NCBI RefSeq assembly: GCF_008632125.1 | Contig: NZ_VWRN01000053.1 | Coordinates: forward strand, 434,001-498,000 | Reading direction: 5' to 3' | DNA length: 64,000 nucleotides | Source of the DNA: Cupriavidus cauae | Lineage (GTDB): Bacteria; Pseudomonadota; Gammaproteobacteria; Burkholderiales; Burkholderiaceae | Part shown: one piece after another, positions 53,286 to 63,025 of the stretch | Numbering within the stretch: the stretch's first letter is position 1 | Layout of the letters: the number at the start of each line of letters is the position of its first letter | Program-made: the position numbers and the translations under genes | The notes under the pieces: model-generated | Databases searched by the model: none | What the model was told of the DNA's origin: nothing | Seen by the model: only the letters and a program-made list of their open reading frames with translations

Positions 53286-53291
53286 TAGAAT
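53286..53291 (+). promoter_or_regulatory. Candidate -10 (TAGAAT) upstream of the DUF3460 gene
   Basis: TAGAAT lies 49 bp before the ATG of the DUF3460 gene in the 182-bp divergent spacer with tamA. No -35 match at 16-18 bp. Confidence 0.3.
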
Positions 53292-53339
53292 CGCGGCAGT
53301 TTTCCATTCCCCTATAGCATTCTGTATAGCTTTCCTGCC

Positions 53340-53528
53340 ATGGCCATGTACGAATCCGAGATCACCCAGTTCCTGAAGGCGCTCAAGCAGGAGCGCCCGT
53401 CGCTGGAGGCGGAACAGCGCCAAGGCCGCGCCCTGCTGTGGGACAAGGCCCCGATCGACCTCGAGGAGCGCCAGCGCGCCGAGGCATCGCGGGTCCCGCA
53501 GAAGCCCTACGTCTACTCGCTGGACTGA
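53340..53528 (+). CDS. DUF3460 family protein
   Basis: 62-residue soluble protein: MAMYESEITQFLKALKQERP, then SLEAEQRQGRALLWDKAP and a short acidic/basic tail ending KPYVYSLD. This is the DUF3460 family, a small protein found in betaproteobacteria near scpA and panC. Function unknown. It starts 182 bp from tamA in the opposite direction and precedes scpA by 67 bp, so the three plus-strand genes DUF3460-scpA-panC may be one transcript. A second ATG two codons in is an alternative start. Confidence 0.88.
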   Translation: MAMYESEITQFLKALKQERPSLEAEQRQGRALLWDKAPIDLEERQRAEASRVPQKPYVYSLD

Positions 53529-53595
53529 TGCCGGCACGCATCCCGGCGCCGCGGCCCCGGCCGACCGCCGCGATGCGTGCGCAACCGCCCCACTC

Positions 53596-55370
<1,775 letters not shown>

Positions 55371-55410
55371 CGGGCAAGGCCGGCGGCGCCAGGCCTGCCG
55401 GCCCTGCCCC

Positions 55411-55464
55411 CCTTCCCGCCTTTCCCGCCTTCCCCGCCTTCCCCGCCTTCCCCGCCTTCTCCGC
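55411..55464. repeat. Six-copy 9-bp pyrimidine repeat after panC
   Basis: Units CTTCCCCGC (three exact) and close variants run from 55411 to 55464, all pyrimidine except one G per unit on the plus strand. It lies between the convergent panC and PepSY genes and is noncoding. Confidence 0.75.
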
Positions 55465-55568
55465 TCCCGCTTTCCCGACTCCGTGTCAGCGCCCGTCCCG
55501 CGCGCGCAGGGACCGGCACGGCTGCTGCCGGCCGCGCCCGGGCGAAATCGCACGGGCGCTGCACGGCG

Positions 55569-56768
55569 TCAGCGGCGTACTGCCTGCCGCTGCTCGGTCT
55601 TCTTCAGATGGCGCCGGTGGCCGCGCTGGCGCTTCCACCAGATCAGCACGCCGGTCAGCGCAAACAGCAGCGGCGTCAGCCCGAACGCGGAGATGAAGAT
55701 GCGGCCCGGCATGCCGAAGGCCTCGCCGGTATGCAGCGGATACATCCAGTTCAGCACGGTGTCACCGGCCGGCGCGGCGAACGGATCGCGCACGCCGAGG
55801 CGGGCACCGGTATAGGCATCGAGCCACAGCCGGGTCGCGCCGCTGCCCTGGCGCACCTCGCCCGGCTGGCGCAGCCGGATCTCGTAGACATCGGTCGGCT
55901 GGCGCGGGAAGGTCACGCGCGACACGATCGCCTTCGGGTACAGCGCCTGCGCCGCCTGCACGGCCTGTTGCGTGCCCATCGGCATGGCCCCCTCGTAGGG
56001 CGGCGTGGACGCCGGCCGTGCCGGCGCGGTGACCGTCATCACGCTGCCGACCAGCGGCGTGACCCACTTCGGCAGATTCAGATACCAGCCCGAAAACGCG
56101 ATCGTCGCCAGCACCGGCGCGGCCAGGATGCCGCCGGCGCGATGCAGCGAATAGTTCAGCCGCCACCACGAGCCGCCGTGCGTGATGCGAAACGCCTGCA
56201 GGATCGCGCGCGCCTTCAGCTTGGGCCACCACAGCGCGATGCCGGCCAGCACCGTGAACAGCAGCAGCATGCCGCCCACGCCGGCCACGGTCTTGCCGGT
56301 ATCGCCGGCGAGCAGATAGTGATGCAGATGGAAGAGCGTGGGCATCAGCAACGGGCGCGACAGCCCGGGCTCGCCCCAGACGCGTTCGCCCTTGATCGCC
56401 AGCGTGGCCGGATCGATCATCACCTGGCGCGAGCGGCCCGGCACCGGGGCGGCCTTGCCCGGCTCCTTGACGTGATACCAGGCGATGAAGACGTCGCGCT
56501 CCGACACCGGCAGCATCAGCATCCTCGGCTTGCCGTATTGCGGATCGGCCTTCAGCTTCGCGACGACTTCCTGCACGGCGTCGGCACGCAGCGGCAGCGA
56601 CACCGGCGCGGAGGCCACCAGCAGCTCGGGATTGAGCGCGGCGTCGATCTCGTGGCGCCACGACAGCACGGTGCCCGTCAGGCCCAGCAGCACGAACAGC
56701 ACGCCGAGCCACAGGCCGATATACAGATGGAGTTTGACGAGCAGGACGCGCAGGCGGCCGGTAACCAT
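55569..56768 (-). CDS. PepSY-associated transmembrane protein (PiuB-like)
   Basis: 399-residue inner-membrane protein with four transmembrane segments (about 13-35, 160-180, 205-228 and 355-378), the pattern of the PepSY_TM family. Conserved His-containing segments are LHLYIGLWLGVLFVLLGLTG, LFHLHHYLLAGDTGKTV and NYSLHRAGG, with WMYPLHTGEAFGMPGRIF toward the end. Such proteins are often iron-regulated and some reduce siderophore-bound or periplasmic metals. It borders the cobalamin genes on the same strand as cobQ, separated by 248 bp in which I see no element. A role in metal or corrinoid uptake is only a guess. Confidence 0.85.
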   Translation of the reverse strand: MVTGRLRVLLVKLHLYIGLWLGVLFVLLGLTGTVLSWRHEIDAALNPELLVASAPVSLPLRADAVQEVVAKLKADPQYGKPRMLMLPVSERDVFIAWYHVKEPGKAAPVPGRSRQVMIDPATLAIKGERVWGEPGLSRPLLMPTLFHLHHYLLAGDTGKTVAGVGGMLLLFTVLAGIALWWPKLKARAILQAFRITHGGSWWRLNYSLHRAGGILAAPVLATIAFSGWYLNLPKWVTPLVGSVMTVTAPARPASTPPYEGAMPMGTQQAVQAAQALYPKAIVSRVTFPRQPTDVYEIRLRQPGEVRQGSGATRLWLDAYTGARLGVRDPFAAPAGDTVLNWMYPLHTGEAFGMPGRIFISAFGLTPLLFALTGVLIWWKRQRGHRRHLKKTEQRQAVRR

Positions 56769-57016
56769 GGTGTGGAACGATGGCGCGGCCGGCCGATACC
56801 GGCGCGCACTACGAGGCTGACAAAGCCGACAAGTGTAGCAGGCCGGTCTTGCGGGACGTCGGCCGGCGCCTCGATCTGGGCGATGCCGGCGCCGCGCTCG
56901 GACCGCGCCCGTGGCTTCGGCCGGCGGCTGGCCTCAGCCGGCCGCCGGCTTCTGCTCGCGGCTTGCCTGTCGGTGGCCGCTTCACCGCGCGGCGCGCTTC
57001 AGGCCTCGGGCCGACC

Positions 57017-58591
57017 TCAGCTTGCAGCCGGCCGCAGCGGCGCCAGCAAGGCGCTCAGGTCCAGATGCGCGGCCATCGTATCGGCGAGGCGTTCGAGCGA
57101 TGCTTCGCGCAGCGCGGCCAGGTCGACTCCGTCGGCGCCATCCAGACCGGCCCAGCGCAGCAACGCTGCACAGCCCGCCGGATGGTCGAACAGCCCATGC
57201 AGATAGGTGGCCAGCACCTGGCCATCGTCGGACAGCGCACCGTCGGCGCGGCCGTCGTCGAGCCGCAGCGCGGGCCGCGCCAGCGCCGGGCCTTCGGTGA
57301 CGCCCAGATGGATCTCGTAGCCCGCAACGCTGGCGTCCGCCTGCGGCAGGGCCAGCGTGCCACGCGCCTGGCGCAACTGCTTGTCGGCGGCCAGCACGGT
57401 GGCGAAGTCGAGCAGGCCCAGCCCGTCGCTGCCGCCGGGCGCACCCTCCCTTCCGTCCGGATCCTCGATGCGGCGCCCCAGCATCTGCATGCCGCCGCAG
57501 ATGCCGACGACCTTGCCGCCATAGCGCAGATGCCGCAGCAGCGCGCGGTCCCAGCCCTGCTGGCGCAGGAACGCCAGATCGGCGCGCACGCTCTTGCTGC
57601 CCGGCAGCACGATCAGATCGGCAGGCGGGATCGGCATGCCAGGGCCGATCCAGCGCAGGTCCACGCGTGGATGGGCGCGCAGCGCGTCGAAATCGGTATG
57701 GTTCGAAATGCGCGGCAGCACCGGCACGATCACGCGCAGGCGCGGCGCGCCCTCATCCTTGGCCGACTGCGTGGCGGCCACCGCGTCCTCGGCATCCAGA
57801 TGGAGGCCATGCAGATAGGGCAGCACGCCCAGCACGGGCTTGCCGGTGCGCGCACGCAGCCAGTCCAGCCCCGGTTCGAGCAGCCCGATATCGCCGCGGA
57901 AGCGATTGATGATGAAGCCCTTGACGCGCGCGCGCTCGCTGGCCGACAGGCAGTCCAGCGTGCCGACCAGATGCGCGAACACGCCGCCGCGGTCGATATC
58001 GGCGACCAGCACCACCGGGCAATCGACCGCCTCGGCAAAGCCCATGTTGGCGATGTCGCGCTCGCGCAGATTGACCTCGGCCGGGCTGCCCGCGCCTTCG
58101 ACCAGCACCACGTCGTAGCCCTCGCGCAGGCGCCGGTGCGAGGCCAGCACGGCCTGCATCGCGACCGGCTTGTACGCGTGATAGGCGCGGGCATCGAGGT
58201 CCAGCCGGGCGCGGCCATGGATGATGATCTGCGCACCGGTGTCGCTGCTCGGCTTGAGCAGCACGGGGTTCATGTCGGTGTGGGGCGCCAGCCCGGCCGC
58301 CTGGGCCTGCAACGCCTGCGCGCGGCCGATCTCGCCGCCGTCGGCGGTGACGGCGCTGTTCAGCGCCATGTTCTGCGGCTTGAACGGGGCCACCCGTACC
58401 CCGGCACGCGCCAGCAGCCGGCACAGGCCCGCGACCACGGTGCTCTTGCCGGCGTCGGAGGTCGTGCCCTGGATCATCAGCGTGCCGCGCAACAGCGAGG
58501 CGTAGGGAATGGGGACGGCCGGTGCGTGGTCGGCGGCGTCGGCTGAGCCTGCTGCTTCGGGGGGATCGGTCGGATCGGGATAGGCTTGCAT
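57017..58591 (-). CDS. cobQ: Cobyric acid synthase CobQ
   Basis: Amidates four side chains of adenosylcobyrinic acid a,c-diamide using glutamine and ATP. It has 524 residues. A dethiobiotin-synthetase-like ATP-binding domain comes first ([54 protein letters not shown]), followed by a class I glutamine amidotransferase domain with the nucleophile in [13 protein letters not shown] and the catalytic His in YLHGLFDHP. The ATG at 58591 was chosen; the frame remains open upstream only through the repeat array. It is divergent from cobU and opens the nucleotide-loop assembly genes of this cluster. Confidence 0.94.
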   Translation of the reverse strand: MQAYPDPTDPPEAAGSADAADHAPAVPIPYASLLRGTLMIQGTTSDAGKSTVVAGLCRLLARAGVRVAPFKPQNMALNSAVTADGGEIGRAQALQAQAAGLAPHTDMNPVLLKPSSDTGAQIIIHGRARLDLDARAYHAYKPVAMQAVLASHRRLREGYDVVLVEGAGSPAEVNLRERDIANMGFAEAVDCPVVLVADIDRGGVFAHLVGTLDCLSASERARVKGFIINRFRGDIGLLEPGLDWLRARTGKPVLGVLPYLHGLHLDAEDAVAATQSAKDEGAPRLRVIVPVLPRISNHTDFDALRAHPRVDLRWIGPGMPIPPADLIVLPGSKSVRADLAFLRQQGWDRALLRHLRYGGKVVGICGGMQMLGRRIEDPDGREGAPGGSDGLGLLDFATVLAADKQLRQARGTLALPQADASVAGYEIHLGVTEGPALARPALRLDDGRADGALSDDGQVLATYLHGLFDHPAGCAALLRWAGLDGADGVDLAALREASLERLADTMAAHLDLSALLAPLRPAAS

Positions 58592-58676
58592 CGCGGCGAT
58601 TATCGCATCGGCCCATGCCCGGCCATCGGCATCCTGCGCCTGGCCCTGGGGCCGACCGCCGTACCGGTCCCCACAC

Positions 58677-58767
58677 CGATCCGCCGCATCGATCCGCCGC
58701 ATCGATCCGCCACATCGATCCGCCACATCGATCCGCCACATCGATCTGCCGCATCGATCTGCCGCAT
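58677..58767. repeat. Seven-copy 13-bp tandem repeat between cobQ and cobU
   Basis: Seven 13-bp units read CGATCCGCCGCAT (two exact), CGATCCGCCACAT (three exact) and CGATCTGCCGCAT (two exact), in that order. They lie in the 262-bp divergent spacer, upstream of both genes. No cobalamin riboswitch box was seen there. Confidence 0.9.
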
Positions 58768-58818
58768 CGATCCCTCGCCTCGGTCCCCGCACCACACCGA
58801 GCCCCGCGCCGATCCGCC

Positions 58819-58847
58819 CTGGCAGCACGCGATGCGCCCGCTACAAT
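58819..58847 (+). promoter_or_regulatory. Promoter-like CTGGCA-N17-TACAAT immediately before cobU
   Basis: The -10 TACAAT ends 6 bp before the cobU ATG, and CTGGCA (4 of 6 consensus bases) stands 17 bp upstream of it. Transcription would start at or next to the ATG, giving a leaderless mRNA unless the true start is downstream. Confidence 0.45.
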
Positions 58848-58853
58848 ACCCGG

Positions 58854-59573
58854 ATGGAACCCAAGGCCCCTCCTCACGCCGGCACCGGCCCCGCCGACAC
58901 GCCGTCCGACGTCGCGCTGCCCACCGGCGAAGCGGCCATCGCGGTGGCCACCCAGACGGCCGTCGGCCTGCCCAGGCCCGGGCCGCGCGAGCTGACGCTG
59001 GTGCTGGGTGGCGCGCGCTCCGGCAAGAGCCACTTCGCCGAGCAGCTGGCCACCGATCACGCCCTGGCCACCGGCGGTCCGGTGACCTATATCGCCACCG
59101 CGCGCGAGGACCCGGACGACACCGACGAGGAGATGCAGCTGCGCATCGCGCTGCATCGCGCGCGGCGCCCCGCCGACTGGAACCTGGTCGAGGAGCCGCT
59201 GCATCTGGCCGACGCGCTGTACGCGCATGCCCGCCGCGAGGGCTGCATCCTGGTCGACTGCATGACGGTCTGGCTCAACAACCTGATCTTCCTCGACAAG
59301 CGTGCCTATCCCGAGCACGGCGTCATCACGCCGCCGCCGGCCTTCACCGAGGAGATGGACGCGCTGCTGGCCGCGCTGCCGACGCTGCCCGGCCACGTGA
59401 TCCTGGTTTCCAACGAGATCGGCTTCGGCGTGGTGCCGATGGGCGCGATCACGCGCTTCTACGTCGACGAACTCGGCCGCCTGAACCAGAAGCTGGCCGC
59501 CGCCGCGGACCGCGTGCGCCTGCTGGTCGCCGGCCTGCCGGTCGCGATCAAGGGACCGGACCCGGCATGGTGA
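58854..59573 (+). CDS. cobU: Adenosylcobinamide kinase / adenosylcobinamide-phosphate guanylyltransferase CobU (CobP)
   Basis: Phosphorylates adenosylcobinamide and attaches GMP to make adenosylcobinamide-GDP. The P-loop LVLGGARSGKSHFAEQLA is at residues 50-67. YIATAREDPDDTDEEMQLRI, HRARRPADWNLVEEP (with the guanylylated His) and VDCMTVWLNNLIF follow, with LVSNEIGFGVVPMGAITRFY later. It has 239 residues, about 45 more at the N terminus than usual, of low complexity. The promoter-like sequence directly before the ATG raises the possibility of an internal start. It overlaps cbiB by 7 bp. Confidence 0.92.
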   Translation: MEPKAPPHAGTGPADTPSDVALPTGEAAIAVATQTAVGLPRPGPRELTLVLGGARSGKSHFAEQLATDHALATGGPVTYIATAREDPDDTDEEMQLRIALHRARRPADWNLVEEPLHLADALYAHARREGCILVDCMTVWLNNLIFLDKRAYPEHGVITPPPAFTEEMDALLAALPTLPGHVILVSNEIGFGVVPMGAITRFYVDELGRLNQKLAAAADRVRLLVAGLPVAIKGPDPAW

Positions 59574-60559
59574 GTTCGCTGTGGCCCGCGGCGCCGCTGG
59601 CGCCGGGCGCCGCCATTGCGCTGACGGCCCTCGCAGGGGCGGGACTCGACCGCTGGCTCGGCGAGCCGCGCCGCTGGCATCCGCTGGTCGGCTTCGGGCG
59701 ACTGGCCAATGCCGCCGAGCGCGCGCTGAACCGGCCGGGACCTCGCTGGCGCCAACGTGGCATCGGATTGATGGCCTGGTCCGTGCTGGTGCTCGGACCC
59801 GCGGCGCTGGCCGCGCTGCTGATCGCTGCCGCCACCGAACTTGCCGGTGCCTGGCTGGGCTGGCTGCTGCATGCGCTGGGCCTGTATGCCACGCTGGGCG
59901 CGCGCAGCCTGTGCCAGCATATCGAACCGATCGCCAGCGCACTGGCCGACGGGAACCTGCCGCAAGCACGCCAGCTGACCGCGCGCATCGTCTCGCGCGA
60001 CACCGCGGACGCCGATGCGCCCGCACTGGCCCGCGCGGCCTGCGAATCGGCACTCGAGAACGGCAACGACGCGATCTTCGGCGCGCTGTTCTGGTTCCTG
60101 ATCGGCGGCGCCCCGGCGGCGATCGCCTATCGGCTCGCCAATACGCTCGATGCGATGTGGGGCTACCGGACCGAGCGCCTGCTGCATTTCGGCTGGGCCG
60201 CGGCCCGCCTCGACGATCTGCTGAATCTGATTCCCGCGCGGCTGACCGCGCTGTCCTATGCGCTGCTCGGCTCGACCGCGCGCGCCCTGCGCTGCTGGCG
60301 CGTGCAGGCCCCGGCGTGGTCCAGTCCGAACGCCGGCCCCGTGATGGCGGCGGGCGCCGGTGCCCTCGGTGTCGCGCTCGGCGGTCCGGCCCGCTACCAC
60401 GGCCAGTGGGAAGCGCGTCCGCCGCTGGGCGAAGGCCAGCCGCCGGGCGCCGCCGACGTCATGGCCAGCCTGCGGCTGGTGCGGCGAACGCTGTGGCTTT
60501 GGCTGGCCCTGGCCGTCGCGTACGGCATCGTCGCCCAGTGTTTGGCGCTGTCGCGATGA
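59567..60559 (+). CDS. cbiB: Adenosylcobinamide-phosphate synthase CbiB (CobD)
   Basis: Inner-membrane enzyme attaching the aminopropanol side chain to cobyric acid. It has 330 residues with several transmembrane segments (about 10-28, 63-85, 90-110, 170-190 and 290-325). Conserved cytoplasmic-loop motifs are present: LDRWLGEPRRWHPLVGFGRL near the start, ARIVSRDTADADAPALARAA and ESALENGNDAIFGALFWFLI, then ANTLDAMWGYRTERLLHFGW. The ATG at 59567 overlaps the cobU stop. Its own stop (TGA at 60557-60559) overlaps an ATG of the first copy of a 104-bp tandem duplication. Confidence 0.94.
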   Translation: MVSSLWPAAPLAPGAAIALTALAGAGLDRWLGEPRRWHPLVGFGRLANAAERALNRPGPRWRQRGIGLMAWSVLVLGPAALAALLIAAATELAGAWLGWLLHALGLYATLGARSLCQHIEPIASALADGNLPQARQLTARIVSRDTADADAPALARAACESALENGNDAIFGALFWFLIGGAPAAIAYRLANTLDAMWGYRTERLLHFGWAAARLDDLLNLIPARLTALSYALLGSTARALRCWRVQAPAWSSPNAGPVMAAGAGALGVALGGPARYHGQWEARPPLGEGQPPGAADVMASLRLVRRTLWLWLALAVAYGIVAQCLALSR

Positions 60560-60714
60560 ACCATCCGCATCCCTTGCCCCCTCCGATCCGCCACGGCGGC
60601 AATCTGCTGGCGCTGACGCTCGCCTGCGGCATCGTCGCCCAACGGCTGGCGCTGTCGCGATGAACCACCCGCATTCCCTGCCCCCTCCGATCCGCCACGG
60701 CGGCAATCTGCTGG
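60503..60714. repeat. 104-bp tandem duplication across the cbiB/cobD junction
   Basis: Copy 1 (about 60503-60606) holds the end of cbiB and a beginning of cobD. Copy 2 (about 60607-60710) repeats both with scattered substitutions. Both copies contain CTGTCGCGATGAACCA and CCGATCCGCCACGGCGGCAA. The period is exact: ATG at 60556 and at 60660. Several silent-looking differences show the event is not recent. Confidence 0.9.
60556..60663 (+). other. 35-codon chimeric ORF left by the duplication
   Basis: An ATG overlapping the cbiB stop (ATGA) starts a frame beginning like CobD (MNHPHPLPPPIRHGG), which then becomes a copy of the CbiB tail (GIVAQRLALSR) and ends in a TGA overlapping the true cobD ATG (ATGA again). 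It may act as a coupling relay for ribosomes moving from cbiB to cobD. A functional peptide is unlikely. Confidence 0.6.
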
Positions 60715-61823
60715 CCGCGGTGCGCCGCTACGGCCGCGACCCGGCCGACTGGCTCGACCTGTCGACCGGCATCAATCCGGACGGCTATCCGGTGCCGCCG
60801 TTGCCGGCCGACTGCTGGCAGCGGCTGCCGCAGGACGACGATGGCCTCGCGGAGATCGCCGCCCGCGCCTACGGCTCGCCGCATGCCCTGCCGGTCGCCG
60901 GTTCGCAGGCCGCGATCCGCACGCTGCCCGCGCTGCTGCCGCCGGGCCGCGTCGGCATCGCCGCGCTCGGTTACAGCGAGTACGCGCCGGCGTTTGCCGC
61001 CGCCGGCCATCGCGTGGTGCCGCTGGACGAGGCTGACTTCTCGCATCCGGCCCTTGCCGATGGCCTAGACCATCTGGTGGTCGTCAATCCGAACAATCCG
61101 ACCGGGCGCATCGTGCCGCGCGAGCGCCTGCTGGGCTGGCATGCCGCGCTGGCCGCGCGCGGCGGCACGCTGCTGGTCGACGAGGCCTTCGCCGATGCGT
61201 GGGTTACCGATGAAGGCGGTGGCTCGCTGGCGGCGGACAGCAACCGTGCCGGCCTGATCGTGCTGCGCTCGCTGGGCAAGTTCTATGGGCTCGCCGGGGT
61301 GCGCTGCGGCTTCGTGCTGGCGCAACCGGCGCTGCTGCAGGCGCTGGCCGAGCGTCTTGGGAATTGGACCGTGTCCGGCCCGGCACGCGCGGTGGCACGG
61401 CTGGCGCTGCGCGATACCGATTGGCAGGCCGCCACGCGGGCGCGGCTGCGCGTGGCGAGCGCCCGGCTCGATGCGCTGCTGCGCCGGCATGGCCTGGCGC
61501 CGGTCACCTTGCCGCTGTTCGCCTGGGTGCCGCATGCCGATGCCGAGCGCATGCATCAGGCGCTGGCGCATGCTGGCGTCTGGACCCGGCTGTTCGATGC
61601 ACCGGTGGCGTCCTTGGCTTCGCGGGAGGCCGCCGGCGGTCGTCCCGGGGATTTCGCTGGCGGTCGCCCCGGGGATTCATCCGGCGATTCCACGGCCAAG
61701 TCCCCCAGCGATACCACCGGCAATACCGCCAGGCTCCCGAGCCTGCGCCTCGGCCTGCCGCCCGATCGCGAGGCCTGCTGGCAGCGGCTGGCCGATGCCC
61801 TCGCCACCATTCTTCCGCTCTGA
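60660..61823 (+). CDS. cobD: L-threonine-O-3-phosphate decarboxylase CobD (CobC in Pseudomonas)
   Basis: PLP enzyme of the aspartate aminotransferase fold supplying aminopropanol phosphate for the side chain installed by CbiB. It has 387 residues. Substrate-end motif DLSTGINPDGYPVPP, VVVNPNNPTGRIVPRERLL, the D-E pair in LLVDEAFADAW and the PLP lysine in VLRSLGKFYGLAGVRCGFV are clear. Between about residues 322 and 358 there is a low-complexity insertion with an 8-residue repeat (GGRPGDFA, GGRPGDSS), written as 24-bp DNA units from 61635. It is not normally part of the family and precedes the last strand. The start is within copy 2 of the duplication. Confidence 0.92.
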   Translation: MNHPHSLPPPIRHGGNLLAAVRRYGRDPADWLDLSTGINPDGYPVPPLPADCWQRLPQDDDGLAEIAARAYGSPHALPVAGSQAAIRTLPALLPPGRVGIAALGYSEYAPAFAAAGHRVVPLDEADFSHPALADGLDHLVVVNPNNPTGRIVPRERLLGWHAALAARGGTLLVDEAFADAWVTDEGGGSLAADSNRAGLIVLRSLGKFYGLAGVRCGFVLAQPALLQALAERLGNWTVSGPARAVARLALRDTDWQAATRARLRVASARLDALLRRHGLAPVTLPLFAWVPHADAERMHQALAHAGVWTRLFDAPVASLASREAAGGRPGDFAGGRPGDSSGDSTAKSPSDTTGNTARLPSLRLGLPPDREACWQRLADALATILPL

Positions 61824-61824
61824 C

Positions 61825-62862
61825 ATGTCCCTGTTGCCGTTCCTGTCCCGCCGACGTCGGCCGCACGCCGCCACGCGTTCCGCCGCCACGTGTTCTGCCG
61901 CCACGCGTTCCGCCGGGCCTTCAGCCACGCGTTTTGCCACGCGTTCTGCCGCCCACGGTCTTGCCGCCATCGCATGCCTTGCCACGGCGTTAGCGGCCGC
62001 CGTGCCCATCGATGCGCGCGCCGCGGTCTCCGTCGTCGACGATGCCGGCCAGACCATCACGCTGGTGCAGCCGGCGCGCCGCATCGTGTCGCTGGCCCCG
62101 CATGTCACGGAGATGCTGTTCGCTGCGGGGGGCGGCGACCGCATCGTCGGCACCGTGAACTACAGCGACTACCCGCCCGAGGCGCGCGCAATCGTGCGGG
62201 TCGGCGACAACAAGGCGCTCGATCTCGAACGCATCGCGGCACTGAAGCCCGACCTGATCGTGGTCTGGCGGCATGGCAACGCGCAGAAGCAGACCGAACG
62301 GCTGCGCGCGCTGGGCCTGCCGCTGTTCCACAGCGAGCCGCGGCGCTTGATGGCGGTGCCCGACAACATCGAGAAGCTGGGCGTGCTGCTCGGCACCGGC
62401 CCGACCGCGCACGCCGCGGCCGAACGGCTGCGCGCGCGCATTGCCGCGCTGGGCAAGGCCCACGCTGCGCGTCCGCCGGTGTCGGTGTTCTATCAGGTCT
62501 GGCAGCAACCGCTGATGACGCTGAACGGCCAGCATATGGTCAGCGACATGCTGGCGCTGTGCGGCGGCCGCAATGTGTTCGCCGACGAGACGCCGCTGGT
62601 GCCGACGATTTCGGTGGAAGCGGTACTCGCGCGCAATCCCGAGGCGATGATCACGGCCAGCATGGGCGCGACGCAGTCGGACCGGCCGCTGGCGGATTTC
62701 GCGCAATGGCAGCGCTGGCAGCAGCTGACGGCGGTGGCGCGCGGCAACTTGTTCACGATCGACGGCGATCTCATCAATCGGGCCGGACCGCGCGCCATCG
62801 ATGCGGCGGAGATCCTGTGCCGCCAGCTGGAGATCGCGCGAAGCCGGCGGCCTGCGCAGTAG
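61825..62862 (+). CDS. btuF: Cobalamin-binding periplasmic protein BtuF-like
   Basis: Helical-backbone substrate-binding protein for corrinoid import. It has 345 residues. After the export signal (hydrophobic segment about 45-62, GLAAIACLATALAAAVPIDA) the TroA-like fold begins at VSVVDDAGQTITLVQPARRI, then VSLAPHVTEMLFAAGGGDRIVG, LKPDLIVVWRHGN and the C-terminal lobe (PTISVEAVLARNPEAMI). The n-region is unusually long (about 44 residues) and Arg/Thr-rich because of 15-bp DNA repeats. It starts 1 bp after the cobD stop. No btuC/btuD genes are in the window. Confidence 0.88.
   Translation: MSLLPFLSRRRRPHAATRSAATCSAATRSAGPSATRFATRSAAHGLAAIACLATALAAAVPIDARAAVSVVDDAGQTITLVQPARRIVSLAPHVTEMLFAAGGGDRIVGTVNYSDYPPEARAIVRVGDNKALDLERIAALKPDLIVVWRHGNAQKQTERLRALGLPLFHSEPRRLMAVPDNIEKLGVLLGTGPTAHAAAERLRARIAALGKAHAARPPVSVFYQVWQQPLMTLNGQHMVSDMLALCGGRNVFADETPLVPTISVEAVLARNPEAMITASMGATQSDRPLADFAQWQRWQQLTAVARGNLFTIDGDLINRAGPRAIDAAEILCRQLEIARSRRPAQ
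61869..61913. repeat. 15-bp coding repeats in the btuF signal region
   Basis: Three units CGCCACGCGTTCCGC / CGCCACGTGTTCTGC / CGCCACGCGTTCCGC encode RHAFR/RHVFC-type words in one frame and AATRS/AATCS/AATRS in the btuF frame. Degenerate copies continue to about 61950. The unit length is a multiple of 3, so copy changes keep the frame. Confidence 0.8.
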
Positions 62863-63025
62863 CGCGGCGCCGGGGCGGCCGCCGCCCGGCCCGCTCTGCG
62901 TCCCCCGCTGCGTCGGTCTCTGCGGTCTACCTGTGGGTCGGCTTGCGACGGCTATGCACGGTTATGCGTCGACCTTTGTGTCGGCTTTGTGCGTCGGCTT
63001 TGTGCGTAGGGCTGTGCATCGTCCC

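Noticed and set aside
58592-58853. Cobalamin riboswitch upstream of the cob genes
   Set aside because: No B12-box-like sequence or the expected multi-stem arrangement could be recognised; the spacer is mainly a 13-bp array.
60556-60663. A true small protein of 35 residues
   Set aside because: Its sequence is exactly explained as a CobD beginning joined out of phase to a CbiB ending by the duplication. It is kept as a possible coupling relay only.
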